A stretch of 64,000 bases of DNA from DAOUBP01 sp964513075 (GTDB taxonomy: Bacteria > Chloroflexota > Anaerolineae > CG2-30-64-16): contig CAZELR010000001.1 of assembly GCA_964513075.1 (NCBI GenBank), positions 62,001-126,000 on the forward strand, given 5' to 3'. The position numbers and the translations under genes are program-made. This document shows positions 1-7,813 of the stretch, piece after piece (the first letter of the stretch is position 1; every line of letters begins with the position of its first letter). The notes beneath the pieces are model-generated. The model saw only the letters and a program-made list of their open reading frames with translations. It made no database searches and had not been told where the DNA came from.

Positions 1-3
1 ACG

Positions 4-1308
4 TCACGGCGTCAGCCGGTTCAGATCCCGCGGGAACAGCGTCGCCAGGCGGATGTTATCCAGGCCCAGCAACTGCATGATAAACCGTTCCAGGCCGATC
101 GCAAAACCGCCGTGGGGCGGCATCCCGTGCTTGAAGGCCTCGAAGTAAGCCTCGAATGGCGTCAGGTCGGTGTAGCCGCGGCTGGCCGCGCTGTCCAGGT
201 AATCCTGGTACAGATGCAGCCGCTGGCCGCCCGTCACCAGCTCGGTGCCGCGGAAGAGCAGATCGAACGAGTTGGAAAAGCGCGGGTCGGCCGGGTTGGG
301 ATGCGTATAAAATGGCCGCTTGGCCATGGGGTAGCCGATCACGAACAGAAAGTCGCTGCCATGCGTCTCCTGCGCCCACTGACCGAGCCAGCGTTCATGC
401 TGCGGCGCCAGGTCCGGCTCCCCGCGGCAGTCCTCGCCCCAGCGCTGCCGGATCAACTCCTGTGCATCGGGGAAATAGATGGCGGGAAATTCGGGTGGCG
501 CGGCCGGCAGGACCGCGTTCAGGGCCGCCAACTCGGCCGCATAGTTCGTTTGCAGGTGCGCCAGGATGCTGCGCACGACCCGGGTCAGCACGGCCATCAC
601 GTCGCGGTGATCGCGGATGAAGCCCATCTCCACATCCAGGCTGACGTACTCGTTGATGTGGCGAATCGTGTCGTGCGGCTCGGCCCGGAAGACTGGTCCC
701 ACCTCGTACACCCGCTCGAACACGCCCACCATGAGCTGTTTGTAGAACTGCGGGCTCTGCGCCAGGTACGCGCGCTGCCCGAAGTAATCCACAGCAAAGA
801 CGTTGGCGCCGCCCTCGGTGGCCGCGGCGACCAGTTTGGGCGTCTGAATCTCGGTGAAGCCGAGATCATTCAGCGTAGCGCGAAAACCGGCCATGATCCC
901 GGCCGACAGCCGGAACAGGGCGCGCTTGCTGGGATGGCGCAGCCCTACGACCGCGTGATCCAGGAAAACCGGCAGGCCCGCCTTGACCTCTGGCTTGTTG
1001 AGCGGAAACGGTAGGGCATCGCGTACCGGTGACAGGATCTCGAAGCTCGGGGCATGGATCTCTATACCGCCCGGCGCCTGCGGCTCGGCAACAACCCGGC
1101 CCTCCACTGCCAGCACCGTCTCAGGCAGCAGCCCTTCCAACGTGGCCAGCGCCTCGGCCGTGTCAACCACCACCTGCACCGTGCCGCGTACATCGCGCAG
1201 CACCAGGAAGTTGATGCCGCCTAACCGGCGCAGCGTGTGCAGCCAGCCGGCCAGCCTCACTTGCTCGCCCGCATGGGCGGCGACCTCGGATGTGTAAATC
1301 CGTTCCAT
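4..1308 (-). CDS. aspS: Aspartyl-tRNA synthetase, archaeal-type (class IIb)
   Basis: Attaches Asp to its tRNA in the cytosol. The protein is 434 aa. It has an N-terminal OB-fold anticodon-binding domain (about residues 1-105), class II motif 2 around FRAEPHDTIRHINEY (about 207-221) and motif 3 with GLERFIMQLLGLDNIR near the C-terminus. The short length and motif wording fit the archaeal AspRS/AsnRS group rather than the longer bacterial AspRS with an insertion domain. Start ATG 1308 is chosen because GGAGGG lies just before it. The upstream in-frame codons belong to the T-box terminator region. The Asp codon (GAC) in the leader supports Asp over Asn. Whether it also charges tRNA-Asn (non-discriminating) cannot be told from sequence. 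Confidence 0.93.
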   Translation of the reverse strand: MERIYTSEVAAHAGEQVRLAGWLHTLRRLGGINFLVLRDVRGTVQVVVDTAEALATLEGLLPETVLAVEGRVVAEPQAPGGIEIHAPSFEILSPVRDALPFPLNKPEVKAGLPVFLDHAVVGLRHPSKRALFRLSAGIMAGFRATLNDLGFTEIQTPKLVAAATEGGANVFAVDYFGQRAYLAQSPQFYKQLMVGVFERVYEVGPVFRAEPHDTIRHINEYVSLDVEMGFIRDHRDVMAVLTRVVRSILAHLQTNYAAELAALNAVLPAAPPEFPAIYFPDAQELIRQRWGEDCRGEPDLAPQHERWLGQWAQETHGSDFLFVIGYPMAKRPFYTHPNPADPRFSNSFDLLFRGTELVTGGQRLHLYQDYLDSAASRGYTDLTPFEAYFEAFKHGMPPHGGFAIGLERFIMQLLGLDNIRLATLFPRDLNRLTP

Positions 1309-1321
1309 AGGGGCACCCTCC

Positions 1322-1368
1322 AGAAAATAAAATAGCGCGCCCACTCGTCACAAGGACGAGGAGCGCGC
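1322..1368 (-). terminator. T-box transcription terminator hairpin
   Basis: On the minus strand, arms GCGCGC-CCTCGTC and GACGAG-GGCGCGC enclose a short loop and are followed by TATTTTATTTT. It lies directly before the aspS RBS and overlaps the 3' side of the conserved T-box element, as expected for mutually exclusive terminator and antiterminator folds. Confidence 0.85.
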
Positions 1369-1477
1369 TCGCGGTGCCACCTTGGTTTGCCGCAACCTCA
1401 CGGCGCGGCCTCAACGGTCTACCCTGACCCAGCCCGGTAACGGCGGGCGCCGGCCCGGACCTACCCCTGCTCTGATG

Positions 1478-1510
1478 CCAAACCCGGTTTCTCAAAGAAA
1501 CCTGGTTTGG
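1478..1510. repeat. Palindromic repeat inserted in the T-box leader
   Basis: A near-perfect inverted repeat with arms CCAAACCCGGTTTCT and AGAAACCTGGTTTGG around a 3-nt loop. A related AGAAACCCGGTT palindrome occurs at 43456-43501, so this is a dispersed family and not part of the T-box consensus. It forms an extra self-contained stem in the riboswitch linker. Confidence 0.8.
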
Positions 1511-1658
1511 CGCCGAAGATTCAGGCTCGGCCCAGCAGCTCCGGAGTGTCTTTCCGAGGGGACGCAGGCGGCTCTCGCATCAACCGGCCGCTCTCTGGGC
1601 TGCGCCCTGGCCCCGTACTCTCTCCATCAACGCTTTTAGCTTTTCAACTGTGCCGCAG

Positions 1659-1688
1659 AGAATACCACGTCTGCCCGCAATCTGTCAA
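1659..1688 (-). promoter_or_regulatory. Sigma-70-type promoter of the aspS leader
   Basis: Minus strand: -35 TTGACA (1683-1688), 18-bp spacer, -10 TATTCT (1659-1664). The expected transcript start near 1650 is just before the T-box stem I. The -35 box overlaps the stop codon of the preceding C-GCAxxG-C-C gene, so aspS can be transcribed independently of the hydrogenase operon. Confidence 0.75.
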
Positions 1689-2140
1689 ACGATCTCGGCA
1701 ACCGCTGCGGCCGACGCAGCGGCCGCAGCGGCCGCATCATACACCAGCCGCGCACAGATCGTCTTGGACAACTGCTGTTCTTTGACCGCAGCGCGGCCTT
1801 CCGGCGTGCCCAGGTCATAGCCCAGCAGTTCCCGGCATTTCAGCGCGCCGTGCTGTTCGCGAAAGCGCGCCATGAACTGCTGTCCGGCCTCATAGGTGCG
1901 CTCCTTGGCCGGTTGATCATCCACGGTCACCTGGCCGTAGCGCAGCCCGATCACCATCAGCGCCCCGGTGACCGCGCCGCACGTCTCGCCCGCGCGCGAC
2001 AGGCCGCCCCCGAATGCGCCTGCCAGCCGCAGCGCGGTCTCGCGATCGAGGCCGAACTGGGGCGCGAACGCGGCCAGGACGGCTTGTGAACAACTGAAGC
2101 CCTGGTCGAAGTTGGCCCGGGCGTCCTCGGCAACTGTCAT
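1685..2140 (-). CDS. C-GCAxxG-C-C family small redox protein
   Basis: A 151-aa protein with the spaced Cys pattern of the C_GCAxxG_C_C family: FSCSQAV near the N-terminus, GETCGAVTGAL in the middle, then single Cys residues in KCRELLG and KTIC. Family members are thought to bind a metal or act in redox, and no reaction is established. The start is ATG 2140; a TTG at 2152 would overlap the hydrogenase gene. It lies directly after the H-cluster hydrogenase subunit (2-nt gap), so it is probably co-transcribed with the hydrogenase. The C-terminus is a low-complexity Ala run. Confidence 0.8.
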   Translation of the reverse strand: MTVAEDARANFDQGFSCSQAVLAAFAPQFGLDRETALRLAGAFGGGLSRAGETCGAVTGALMVIGLRYGQVTVDDQPAKERTYEAGQQFMARFREQHGALKCRELLGYDLGTPEGRAAVKEQQLSKTICARLVYDAAAAAAASAAAVAEIV

Positions 2141-2142
2141 CG

Positions 2143-3867
2143 CTAGTACCAATACTCGGTGTGCAGCAGCTCGTGCGCCCTGTGGCCGCCGGGCTCGCCC
2201 AGGTATTCCTTGTAGAGCCTGATGATCGACGGGTTTTCATGCGACTTGCGGATGGTGGCATGGTCGTCGATCTCGTAGATCGCCTGGGTGCGCGCCTGGA
2301 TCGTCTCTATCCGCTCATGGCTGTAGGGCTGGCCGCCGCCGTTGACACAGCCGCCGGGGCAGGCCATGATCTCGATCACATCGTACTTCGAGACGCCCTT
2401 TTCGATGTTCTCCATGATGGTGCGTGCGTTTCCCAGGCCCGAGGCGACCGCAACGTTGACCAGCTTCCCGTCGAGGTCGATCGTCGCCTCGCGCACGTCC
2501 TTCCACCCGCGCACCGCCTCGAAGTTGACGTTGGCCAGCTCCTTGCCGGTGACCCGCTCGTAGACCGTGCGCAGCGCGGCCTCCAGCACGCCGCCCGTCA
2601 CGCCGAAGATGACGCCCGCGCCCGTGGACTCGCCCAGCGGATTGTCGAACTCCTCGTCCGGCATGTGGCTCAGGTCGATCCCGGCCTCCTTGAGCATCTT
2701 CGAGAGCTCGCGCGTTGTGATCACATAGTCCACATCGCGGGCGCCGCTCGTCTGATGCTCGGGCCGGCCGGCCTCGTACTTTTTGGCCAGGCATGGCATC
2801 ACCGATATCACAACCATATCCTGCGGCTTCACGCCGATCTTCTCGGCATAGTAGGTCTTGGCGATCGTGCCAGTCATCTGCTGCGGCGACTTGCAGGTCG
2901 ACGGCATATATTTCAGGTTCGGGAACTGGTACTTCACGAAGTTGATCCAGCCCGGGCAGCAGGAGGTCAGGATCGGCAGCCGCTCGTTTGTCGTCAGCCG
3001 ATGGATGATCTCATTCGCCTCTTCGATGATGGTCAGGTCGGCGCCGAAGGTCGTGTCGAACACCGCATCGAAGCCCATCTGGCGCAGCCCGGCCACCAGC
3101 TTGCCCGTGACCGCAGTGCCCTCCGGAATTCCGAACTCTTCACCGATGGCCGCGCGGATGGCCGGTGCGACCTGCACCACCACCGTCTTCGTGGGATCGA
3201 AGATGGCGGCCCAGGTCTCCTGGATGTAGCCGTGGCCGGTGAGCGCGGCGGTGGGGCAGACGCTCACACACTGGCCGCAGTAAGTGCAGTTCGAATTAAC
3301 CAGCGGCTGCATCTCCGCCGGCGCCACGGTCACATTGAAGCCGCGGCCAAACGCGGTCAACGCATGCACCGTCTGCACCTCATTGCACATCGTCTCGCAG
3401 CGCCGGCACCGGATGCACTTGTCGGGATCGCGTTTCAGTGCACCGCTGGTCTTATCGATGGGAAAGCTCGACTGCTCGCCGTGATAGCGTTGCGTGTTGA
3501 TGCCGAACTCCCAGGCCAGGGTTTGCAGCTCGCAGTCGGTTGACTTGGCGCAGGTGAGGCAGGTGAACGGGTGGTCGGAAAGCAGCAGCTCCAACAGCCG
3601 CCGTCGTGCGAACAGCACCCGTTTTGAATTGGTTGTTACCTTCATGCCCTCGGCCACGGGCGTGGCACAGGCCGGCGCCAGGTTGCGCCGCCCTTCAACT
3701 TCCACGCTGCAGATTCGGCATGAGGCGGTCCTGTTGACCATCTTCAGCTCGCCCAGGTCCAGATAACAGAGGGTCGGGATCCGGATGTTGATCTCTCGGG
3801 CGGCGTCCAGGATGGTCGCACCGTCGGGGACGGTGACGGGCTTATTATCCATAAAAAGGTTTACCAT
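2143..3867 (-). CDS. hndD: NAD(P)-linked [FeFe]-hydrogenase catalytic subunit (HndD/HydA-like)
   Basis: Catalytic subunit of a cytosolic multimeric [FeFe]-hydrogenase that interconverts H2 and protons. 574 aa, close to HndD length. Cluster ligands in order: [2Fe-2S] Cys34/50/53/67; His99 with Cys103/106/112; two [4Fe-4S] sites at Cys151-161 and Cys194-204; H-cluster motifs TSCCPGW (301), MPCLAKKYE (357) and MACPGGCVNGGGQP (501). The C-terminal small-subunit-like domain is present. The start at 3867 is supported by AAGGAGGAG seven nt upstream; the longer ORF upstream overlaps the previous gene. It is third in a hydrogenase gene set of the bifurcating HydABC/HndACD type. No maturases (HydEFG) are in the window. 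Confidence 0.95.
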   Translation of the reverse strand: MVNLFMDNKPVTVPDGATILDAAREINIRIPTLCYLDLGELKMVNRTASCRICSVEVEGRRNLAPACATPVAEGMKVTTNSKRVLFARRRLLELLLSDHPFTCLTCAKSTDCELQTLAWEFGINTQRYHGEQSSFPIDKTSGALKRDPDKCIRCRRCETMCNEVQTVHALTAFGRGFNVTVAPAEMQPLVNSNCTYCGQCVSVCPTAALTGHGYIQETWAAIFDPTKTVVVQVAPAIRAAIGEEFGIPEGTAVTGKLVAGLRQMGFDAVFDTTFGADLTIIEEANEIIHRLTTNERLPILTSCCPGWINFVKYQFPNLKYMPSTCKSPQQMTGTIAKTYYAEKIGVKPQDMVVISVMPCLAKKYEAGRPEHQTSGARDVDYVITTRELSKMLKEAGIDLSHMPDEEFDNPLGESTGAGVIFGVTGGVLEAALRTVYERVTGKELANVNFEAVRGWKDVREATIDLDGKLVNVAVASGLGNARTIMENIEKGVSKYDVIEIMACPGGCVNGGGQPYSHERIETIQARTQAIYEIDDHATIRKSHENPSIIRLYKEYLGEPGGHRAHELLHTEYWY

Positions 3868-3881
3868 GTTCGCTCTCCTCC

Positions 3882-5777
3882 TTAATGCCGCAAGATCGCC
3901 TTGAACTTGCACCGGGTCATGCACGCGCCGCATTTGATGCACTTGCTCTGGTCGATGAAATGCACTTGTTTCACGGTGCCGGAAATGCAGTTCACCGGGC
4001 AGCCGCGCGCACACGCAGTGCAGCCGATGCACTTGTCGGGGATGATCTCGTAGCGCAGCAGCTTCTGGCAGACGCCGGCCGGGCAGCGTTTCTCCAGCAC
4101 GTGCGCCTCGTACTCGTCCCAGAAATACTTCATCGTGCTCAATACTGGATTCGGCGCAGTCTGGCCCAAGCCGCAGAGAGCGGTGTCGATGATGACGTTG
4201 GAGAGCTCGCGCAGTTCCGCCAGGTCGGCCGGCGTCCCCTTGCCTTCCGTGATACCCGTCAGGATCTCATGGAGGCGCTTGGTGCCGACGCGGCAGGGCA
4301 AGCAGCGGCCGCACGATTCGTCCACGGTGAATTCCAGGTAGAACTTGGCAATGTTCACCATGCAGTCTTTTTCACTCATCACGATCAGACCGCCGGAGCC
4401 CATGATTGACCCGATCTTGGCGAGCGATTCGTAGTCGATGGGGGTGTCCAGATACTGCTTGGGGATGCAGCCGCCGGAAGGACCGCCTGTCTGCGCGGCC
4501 TTGAATTCCAGGCCGTTGCGGATGCCGCCCCCGATATTGTAGATGATCTCGCGCAGGGTCGTGCCCATCGGCACTTCCACCAGACCGACATTGTTGATCT
4601 GGCCGGCCAGCGCGAACACCTTGGTGCCTTTGGAGGTCGCCGTGCCGAGGCTGCTGTACCACTCGGCCCCCTTCGACATGATCGCAGGCACGTTGGCCAG
4701 CGTCTCCACGTTGTTCACGATGGTGGGCTGATCCCACAAACCGGCTTGCGCCGGGAATGGCGGCTTAGTGCGCGGCTCGCCGCGTTCACCCTGGATCGAG
4801 TGAATCAGCGCGGTCTCCTCGCCGCAAACAAAGGCGCCCGCGCCCAGCTTGATCTGGATATCGAAGTCGAACTCCGTCCCCAGGATGTTCTGGCCCAACA
4901 GGCCGAGGCCGCGCGCCTGATCCAGCGCGATCTCCAAGCGGCTGACGGCCAGCGGATATTCGGCGCGAATGTACACGTAGCCCTTATGGGCGCCGATGGC
5001 GTAGGCCGCGATCGCCATGCCCTCGATCACGCTGTTTGAATCCCCTTCCATGATGGAGCGATCCATGAACGCGCCGGGGTCGCCTTCGTCGGCGTTGCAG
5101 ATCACGAACTTCTCATCCCCCTGATAGCCGCGGCCGAACTCCCACTTCTTGCCGGTGGAGAAACCTGCGCCGCCGCGGCCGCGCAGGCCGGAGCGCTTCA
5201 TCACGTCGATCACCTGCTCGGGGGTCATTTCCGTCAGCGCCTTGCCCAAAGCCAGGTAGCCGCCGTTGGCGATGTACTCCTCGATCTCCTCCGGGTCGAT
5301 CAAGCCGCAGTTGCGCAGGGCGATGCGCTGCTGTTTGCGGTAGAAAGACATCGCATGCTGTGTTTCAACCTTTTGTTTCAGCACCGGTTCTTCGTACAGC
5401 AGGCGCCGCACCCGTTGGTTGCCGATGATATGCGTATCGATGATATCTGAGACATCCGCGGGTTTCACCTGAACGTAGAAGACATCATCGGGGAAGATCT
5501 TGACGATGGGGCCTTTTTCACAGAACCCGAAGCAACCTGTGGCAGCGGCCTGGACGACATTGCCCAACCCTTCTTTGGCAATCTGCTCCTTGAAGTCGGC
5601 CACGATTTGCGCGCTTTCAGACGCGTGGCAGCCTGTGCCGCCGCAGACCAGGATCTGGCGCTTGACGCCGGTGCGCTCTCCCAGGTTAAGCCGGGTGTCG
5701 AGCAGCGGCTTGAGGCGTTTGTGTGCGCCGAGCAGCTCTTGGTACGAATTCAGCGGTTGGGTGAGTTCGTTAGGCAT
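3882..5777 (-). CDS. hndC: NADH-binding, NuoF-like hydrogenase subunit (HndC/HydB-like)
   Basis: The flavoprotein subunit that exchanges electrons with NAD(P)H and ferredoxin. 631 aa, the size of Thermotoga-type HydB. Domains: N-terminal thioredoxin-like [2Fe-2S] (Cys45, 50, 82, 86), NuoF core with GRGGAGFSTG (about 200-209) for NADH/FMN, SLBB region, [4Fe-4S] ligands Cys489/492/495 plus Cys535, and a C-terminal 2x[4Fe-4S] ferredoxin domain (583-593, 613-623). The extra N- and C-terminal clusters explain why no separate HndB gene is needed. AGGAGG precedes ATG 5777. The start overlaps the hndA stop by 8 nt, which suggests translational coupling. Confidence 0.95.
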   Translation of the reverse strand: MPNELTQPLNSYQELLGAHKRLKPLLDTRLNLGERTGVKRQILVCGGTGCHASESAQIVADFKEQIAKEGLGNVVQAAATGCFGFCEKGPIVKIFPDDVFYVQVKPADVSDIIDTHIIGNQRVRRLLYEEPVLKQKVETQHAMSFYRKQQRIALRNCGLIDPEEIEEYIANGGYLALGKALTEMTPEQVIDVMKRSGLRGRGGAGFSTGKKWEFGRGYQGDEKFVICNADEGDPGAFMDRSIMEGDSNSVIEGMAIAAYAIGAHKGYVYIRAEYPLAVSRLEIALDQARGLGLLGQNILGTEFDFDIQIKLGAGAFVCGEETALIHSIQGERGEPRTKPPFPAQAGLWDQPTIVNNVETLANVPAIMSKGAEWYSSLGTATSKGTKVFALAGQINNVGLVEVPMGTTLREIIYNIGGGIRNGLEFKAAQTGGPSGGCIPKQYLDTPIDYESLAKIGSIMGSGGLIVMSEKDCMVNIAKFYLEFTVDESCGRCLPCRVGTKRLHEILTGITEGKGTPADLAELRELSNVIIDTALCGLGQTAPNPVLSTMKYFWDEYEAHVLEKRCPAGVCQKLLRYEIIPDKCIGCTACARGCPVNCISGTVKQVHFIDQSKCIKCGACMTRCKFKAILRH

Positions 5778-6321
5778 AGACCGGTACCTCCTCTCCGGCA
5801 ATTTCGACCAGATAGTGCTCCAGGATATCATGCACTTTGCCTGGCTGAACTTTGCCGTAGACTTTGTCGTTGATGGTGACTACGGGGGCGAGGCCGCAAG
5901 CGCCGACGCAGCGCAAGCTTTCGAGGGAAAACTTGCCGTCGGGTGTCAACTGGCCGTTATGGATGCCCAGGATGTGTTCGAATTCCTGGAGCACCTTCTC
6001 CGCACCGTTGACGTAGCAGGCGGTGCCCAGGCACACGTTGATGCGGTACTTGCCTTTCGGAGTGGTGGTGAAGTAGTTGTAGAAGCTGATCACTCCCGAA
6101 ACTTCGGCATGGCTGATGGCGAAGCTGTCGGCGATGTGGAGCTGTAGTTCTTCGGGCAGGAACCCGAAAATCCCCTGCGCCTTATGGAGGACTTGGATCA
6201 GGGCTTCCTTGCGGCGCGCGTTATCGTGGTCCAGATGCAAGCCTTCGATGAAGGCGTCGAGCTCCGCATATTGCTCAGGGGGCAGCACCTTATTCGTTAA
6301 TTGTGGATTGACTTTAGTCAT
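5770..6321 (-). CDS. hndA: NuoE-like 24-kDa hydrogenase subunit (HndA/HydC-like)
   Basis: Thioredoxin-like [2Fe-2S] subunit that passes electrons between the NuoF-like and catalytic subunits. 183 aa. Ligands are Cys97 and Cys102 (VCLGTACYVNG) and Cys138 and Cys142 (RCVGACGLAP). The N-terminal helical bundle typical of NuoE is present. GGAGG precedes ATG 6321. Its start overlaps the stop of the upstream ABC ATPase gene by 8 nt, so hydrogenase translation is tied to the transporter message. Confidence 0.95.
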   Translation of the reverse strand: MTKVNPQLTNKVLPPEQYAELDAFIEGLHLDHDNARRKEALIQVLHKAQGIFGFLPEELQLHIADSFAISHAEVSGVISFYNYFTTTPKGKYRINVCLGTACYVNGAEKVLQEFEHILGIHNGQLTPDGKFSLESLRCVGACGLAPVVTINDKVYGKVQPGKVHDILEHYLVEIAGEEVPVYA

Positions 6322-7030
6322 AGATTGCCTCCATGAGAGGGGACGGCCACGCAGAGTCGTCCGTGCGATAGGTGGTGAATTCGGCCAGATTGGGCCAATC
6401 GGGCCGGCTGGGCTTGAAGAGCAGCACTGATTGGGTCAATAAGGGCACCTCCTCGATGGTATGGGTGACAAATAGAAGGGTGATGTCTGGATAAGCCGTC
6501 AGGATGTAGCGGATGATGGCTTGCTTTGAGAGCGGATCGAGCGATTTGAACGGCTCGTCCAGCATGACGAAATCGGGTTCGGTCAGGAAGCCGCGGATGA
6601 GAGCCACCTTTTGTTTCATGCCGCCCGAGAGTTGGTGCGGATAGCACTGCGTATACCGCGCCAGATCGCAGACGTCCAGCCAGCCCCGATAGCGCGCCAG
6701 CCCCTCTGGCCCTGCGCTGGGCGTTTGACGGGTTGTTTTGCGGATTTTGGCCGGCAGCGAGATGTTCTCCTCGACGGTCATGTACGGAAACAATCGCGGC
6801 TCCTGAAAGATTGTGACTGATTGGCGCGCAGCCAACGTGAAGCTGCCCCCGTAAGCGCGGTCGAGGCGGGTCAGGATGTTGATCAGGGTGGACTTGCCGG
6901 CGCCGGTGGGTGCAAAGAGCGCGACCCGCCCCCCGCGCGGAATGGCGAAGGACAGGTTTTCGATGACCGGCGGCTGATCTGCTGCAAACCGCTTGGTCAG
7001 GTGAGTAACGACAAGAAATTGATCTGGCAT
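6314..7030 (-). CDS. ABC transporter ATP-binding protein (SsuB/TauB/NrtD-like)
   Basis: Cytosolic ATPase of an importer for a small organic or inorganic ligand. 238 aa. Walker A APTGAGKST (40-48), Q-loop region FQEPRLFPYMT, signature LSGGMKQKVAL (about 134), Walker B FVMLDEPF (about 154) and H-loop VTHTIEE. It belongs to the nitrate/sulfonate/taurine group. It follows the permease gene closely and overlaps hndA by 8 nt. The substrate cannot be read from the ATPase. Confidence 0.9.
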   Translation of the reverse strand: MPDQFLVVTHLTKRFAADQPPVIENLSFAIPRGGRVALFAPTGAGKSTLINILTRLDRAYGGSFTLAARQSVTIFQEPRLFPYMTVEENISLPAKIRKTTRQTPSAGPEGLARYRGWLDVCDLARYTQCYPHQLSGGMKQKVALIRGFLTEPDFVMLDEPFKSLDPLSKQAIIRYILTAYPDITLLFVTHTIEEVPLLTQSVLLFKPSRPDWPNLAEFTTYRTDDSAWPSPLMEAIYD

Positions 7031-7051
7031 AGAACGTGAAACGGCGCCGGC

Positions 7052-7813
7052 CTATTCGGGATAAAAGTACTTCTCCAGGAACAGGCCGAATAATACGCTC
7101 TGCCCTATCTCGAACAGGGCGGAAATCACGAGCACGACACACAGATAGAGCAATACCGCTTGCATGTCAAAGCGGATGGCCGCAACATTGAGCAGGTAGC
7201 CCAGCCCCTGCTGTGTACCGATAAATTCGCCCAGAATAACCACCTTCATCGCAAGCCCGAAGCCAAGGCTCAGGTTACTCTGAATGGTAGGGATCAACGC
7301 GGGCAGATAAAGGTGACGGACCAGATGCCGCCGCCGCGCGCCCGCAGATAGAAGATACTGCTCAAGGTTCAGGTTCCGTTTGGCCAGCGCATTGGCCGTG
7401 TTGATGGCCACCGTCGGCAGGGTGAGCAGGGCGACGAGCGCGATGGGCACCCAGTTGCCGATCCCCAACACGAGAAGCAGGATGACGCCCAGGATGGCGC
7501 CCGGGATGACCTGGAGCGCGACCATGAAGCTGTTAAGGTGCGCCGTTACGCGCAGTGTAAAGGCCAGGATTCCGAGCACGGTGCCGGTTCCAAAGGCAAG
7601 CAGGAAGCCCAGCATGCCCCGGTACAGGGTCAGTCCCAGGTGCGGCAGAAAGGCCGCATTGAGCACGGATGGGGCTGCGCGTAACGCCCTCGCCGGTGAT
7701 GGCAATATGTAGCTTGGGAAGAACTGCGCCAGAACCAACCAGACGATCAGCAGCAGGCCCAGCCCAACGACATTATTGCGGGCTGCGGTAGAAAAACGCA
7801 TCGAACGTTTCAT
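7052..7813 (-). CDS. ABC transporter permease (SsuC/TauC-like)
   Basis: Inner-membrane permease of the same importer; about six hydrophobic segments in 253 aa. The cytoplasmic EAA-type loop is in the region ARRRHLVRHLYLPALIPTIQSNL. Two in-frame ATGs (7813 and 7801) are possible; both overlap the 3' end of the substrate-binding protein gene, which suggests coupling. Binding-protein-dependent transport family 1. Confidence 0.88.
   Translation of the reverse strand: MKRSMRFSTAARNNVVGLGLLLIVWLVLAQFFPSYILPSPARALRAAPSVLNAAFLPHLGLTLYRGMLGFLLAFGTGTVLGILAFTLRVTAHLNSFMVALQVIPGAILGVILLLVLGIGNWVPIALVALLTLPTVAINTANALAKRNLNLEQYLLSAGARRRHLVRHLYLPALIPTIQSNLSLGFGLAMKVVILGEFIGTQQGLGYLLNVAAIRFDMQAVLLYLCVVLVISALFEIGQSVLFGLFLEKYFYPE

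Larger units (their letters stand above)
1322..1650 (-). promoter_or_regulatory. T-box riboswitch leader of aspS, Asp (GAC) specifier
   Basis: Read on the minus strand, the leader shows T-box hallmarks in order: AGAGAGC and GATGCGAG elements of the distal stem I, a specifier-loop-like GGAAAGACAC with codon GAC at 1548-1550, the conserved T-box AGGTGGCACCGCG near 1370-1383, and a strong terminator hairpin followed by a T-run (1322-1368). Uncharged tRNA-Asp would pair with the specifier and stabilise the antiterminator. A 33-nt palindrome (1478-1510) sits between stem I and the T-box sequence, which is unusual. The boundaries are approximate. Confidence 0.88.

Noticed and set aside
112..1014. 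300-aa plus-strand ORF over aspS
   Set aside because: Antisense shadow of the synthetase gene.
2161..3543. 460-aa plus-strand ORF over hndD
   Set aside because: Antisense shadow in a high-GC gene; the minus strand has all cluster motifs and an SD.
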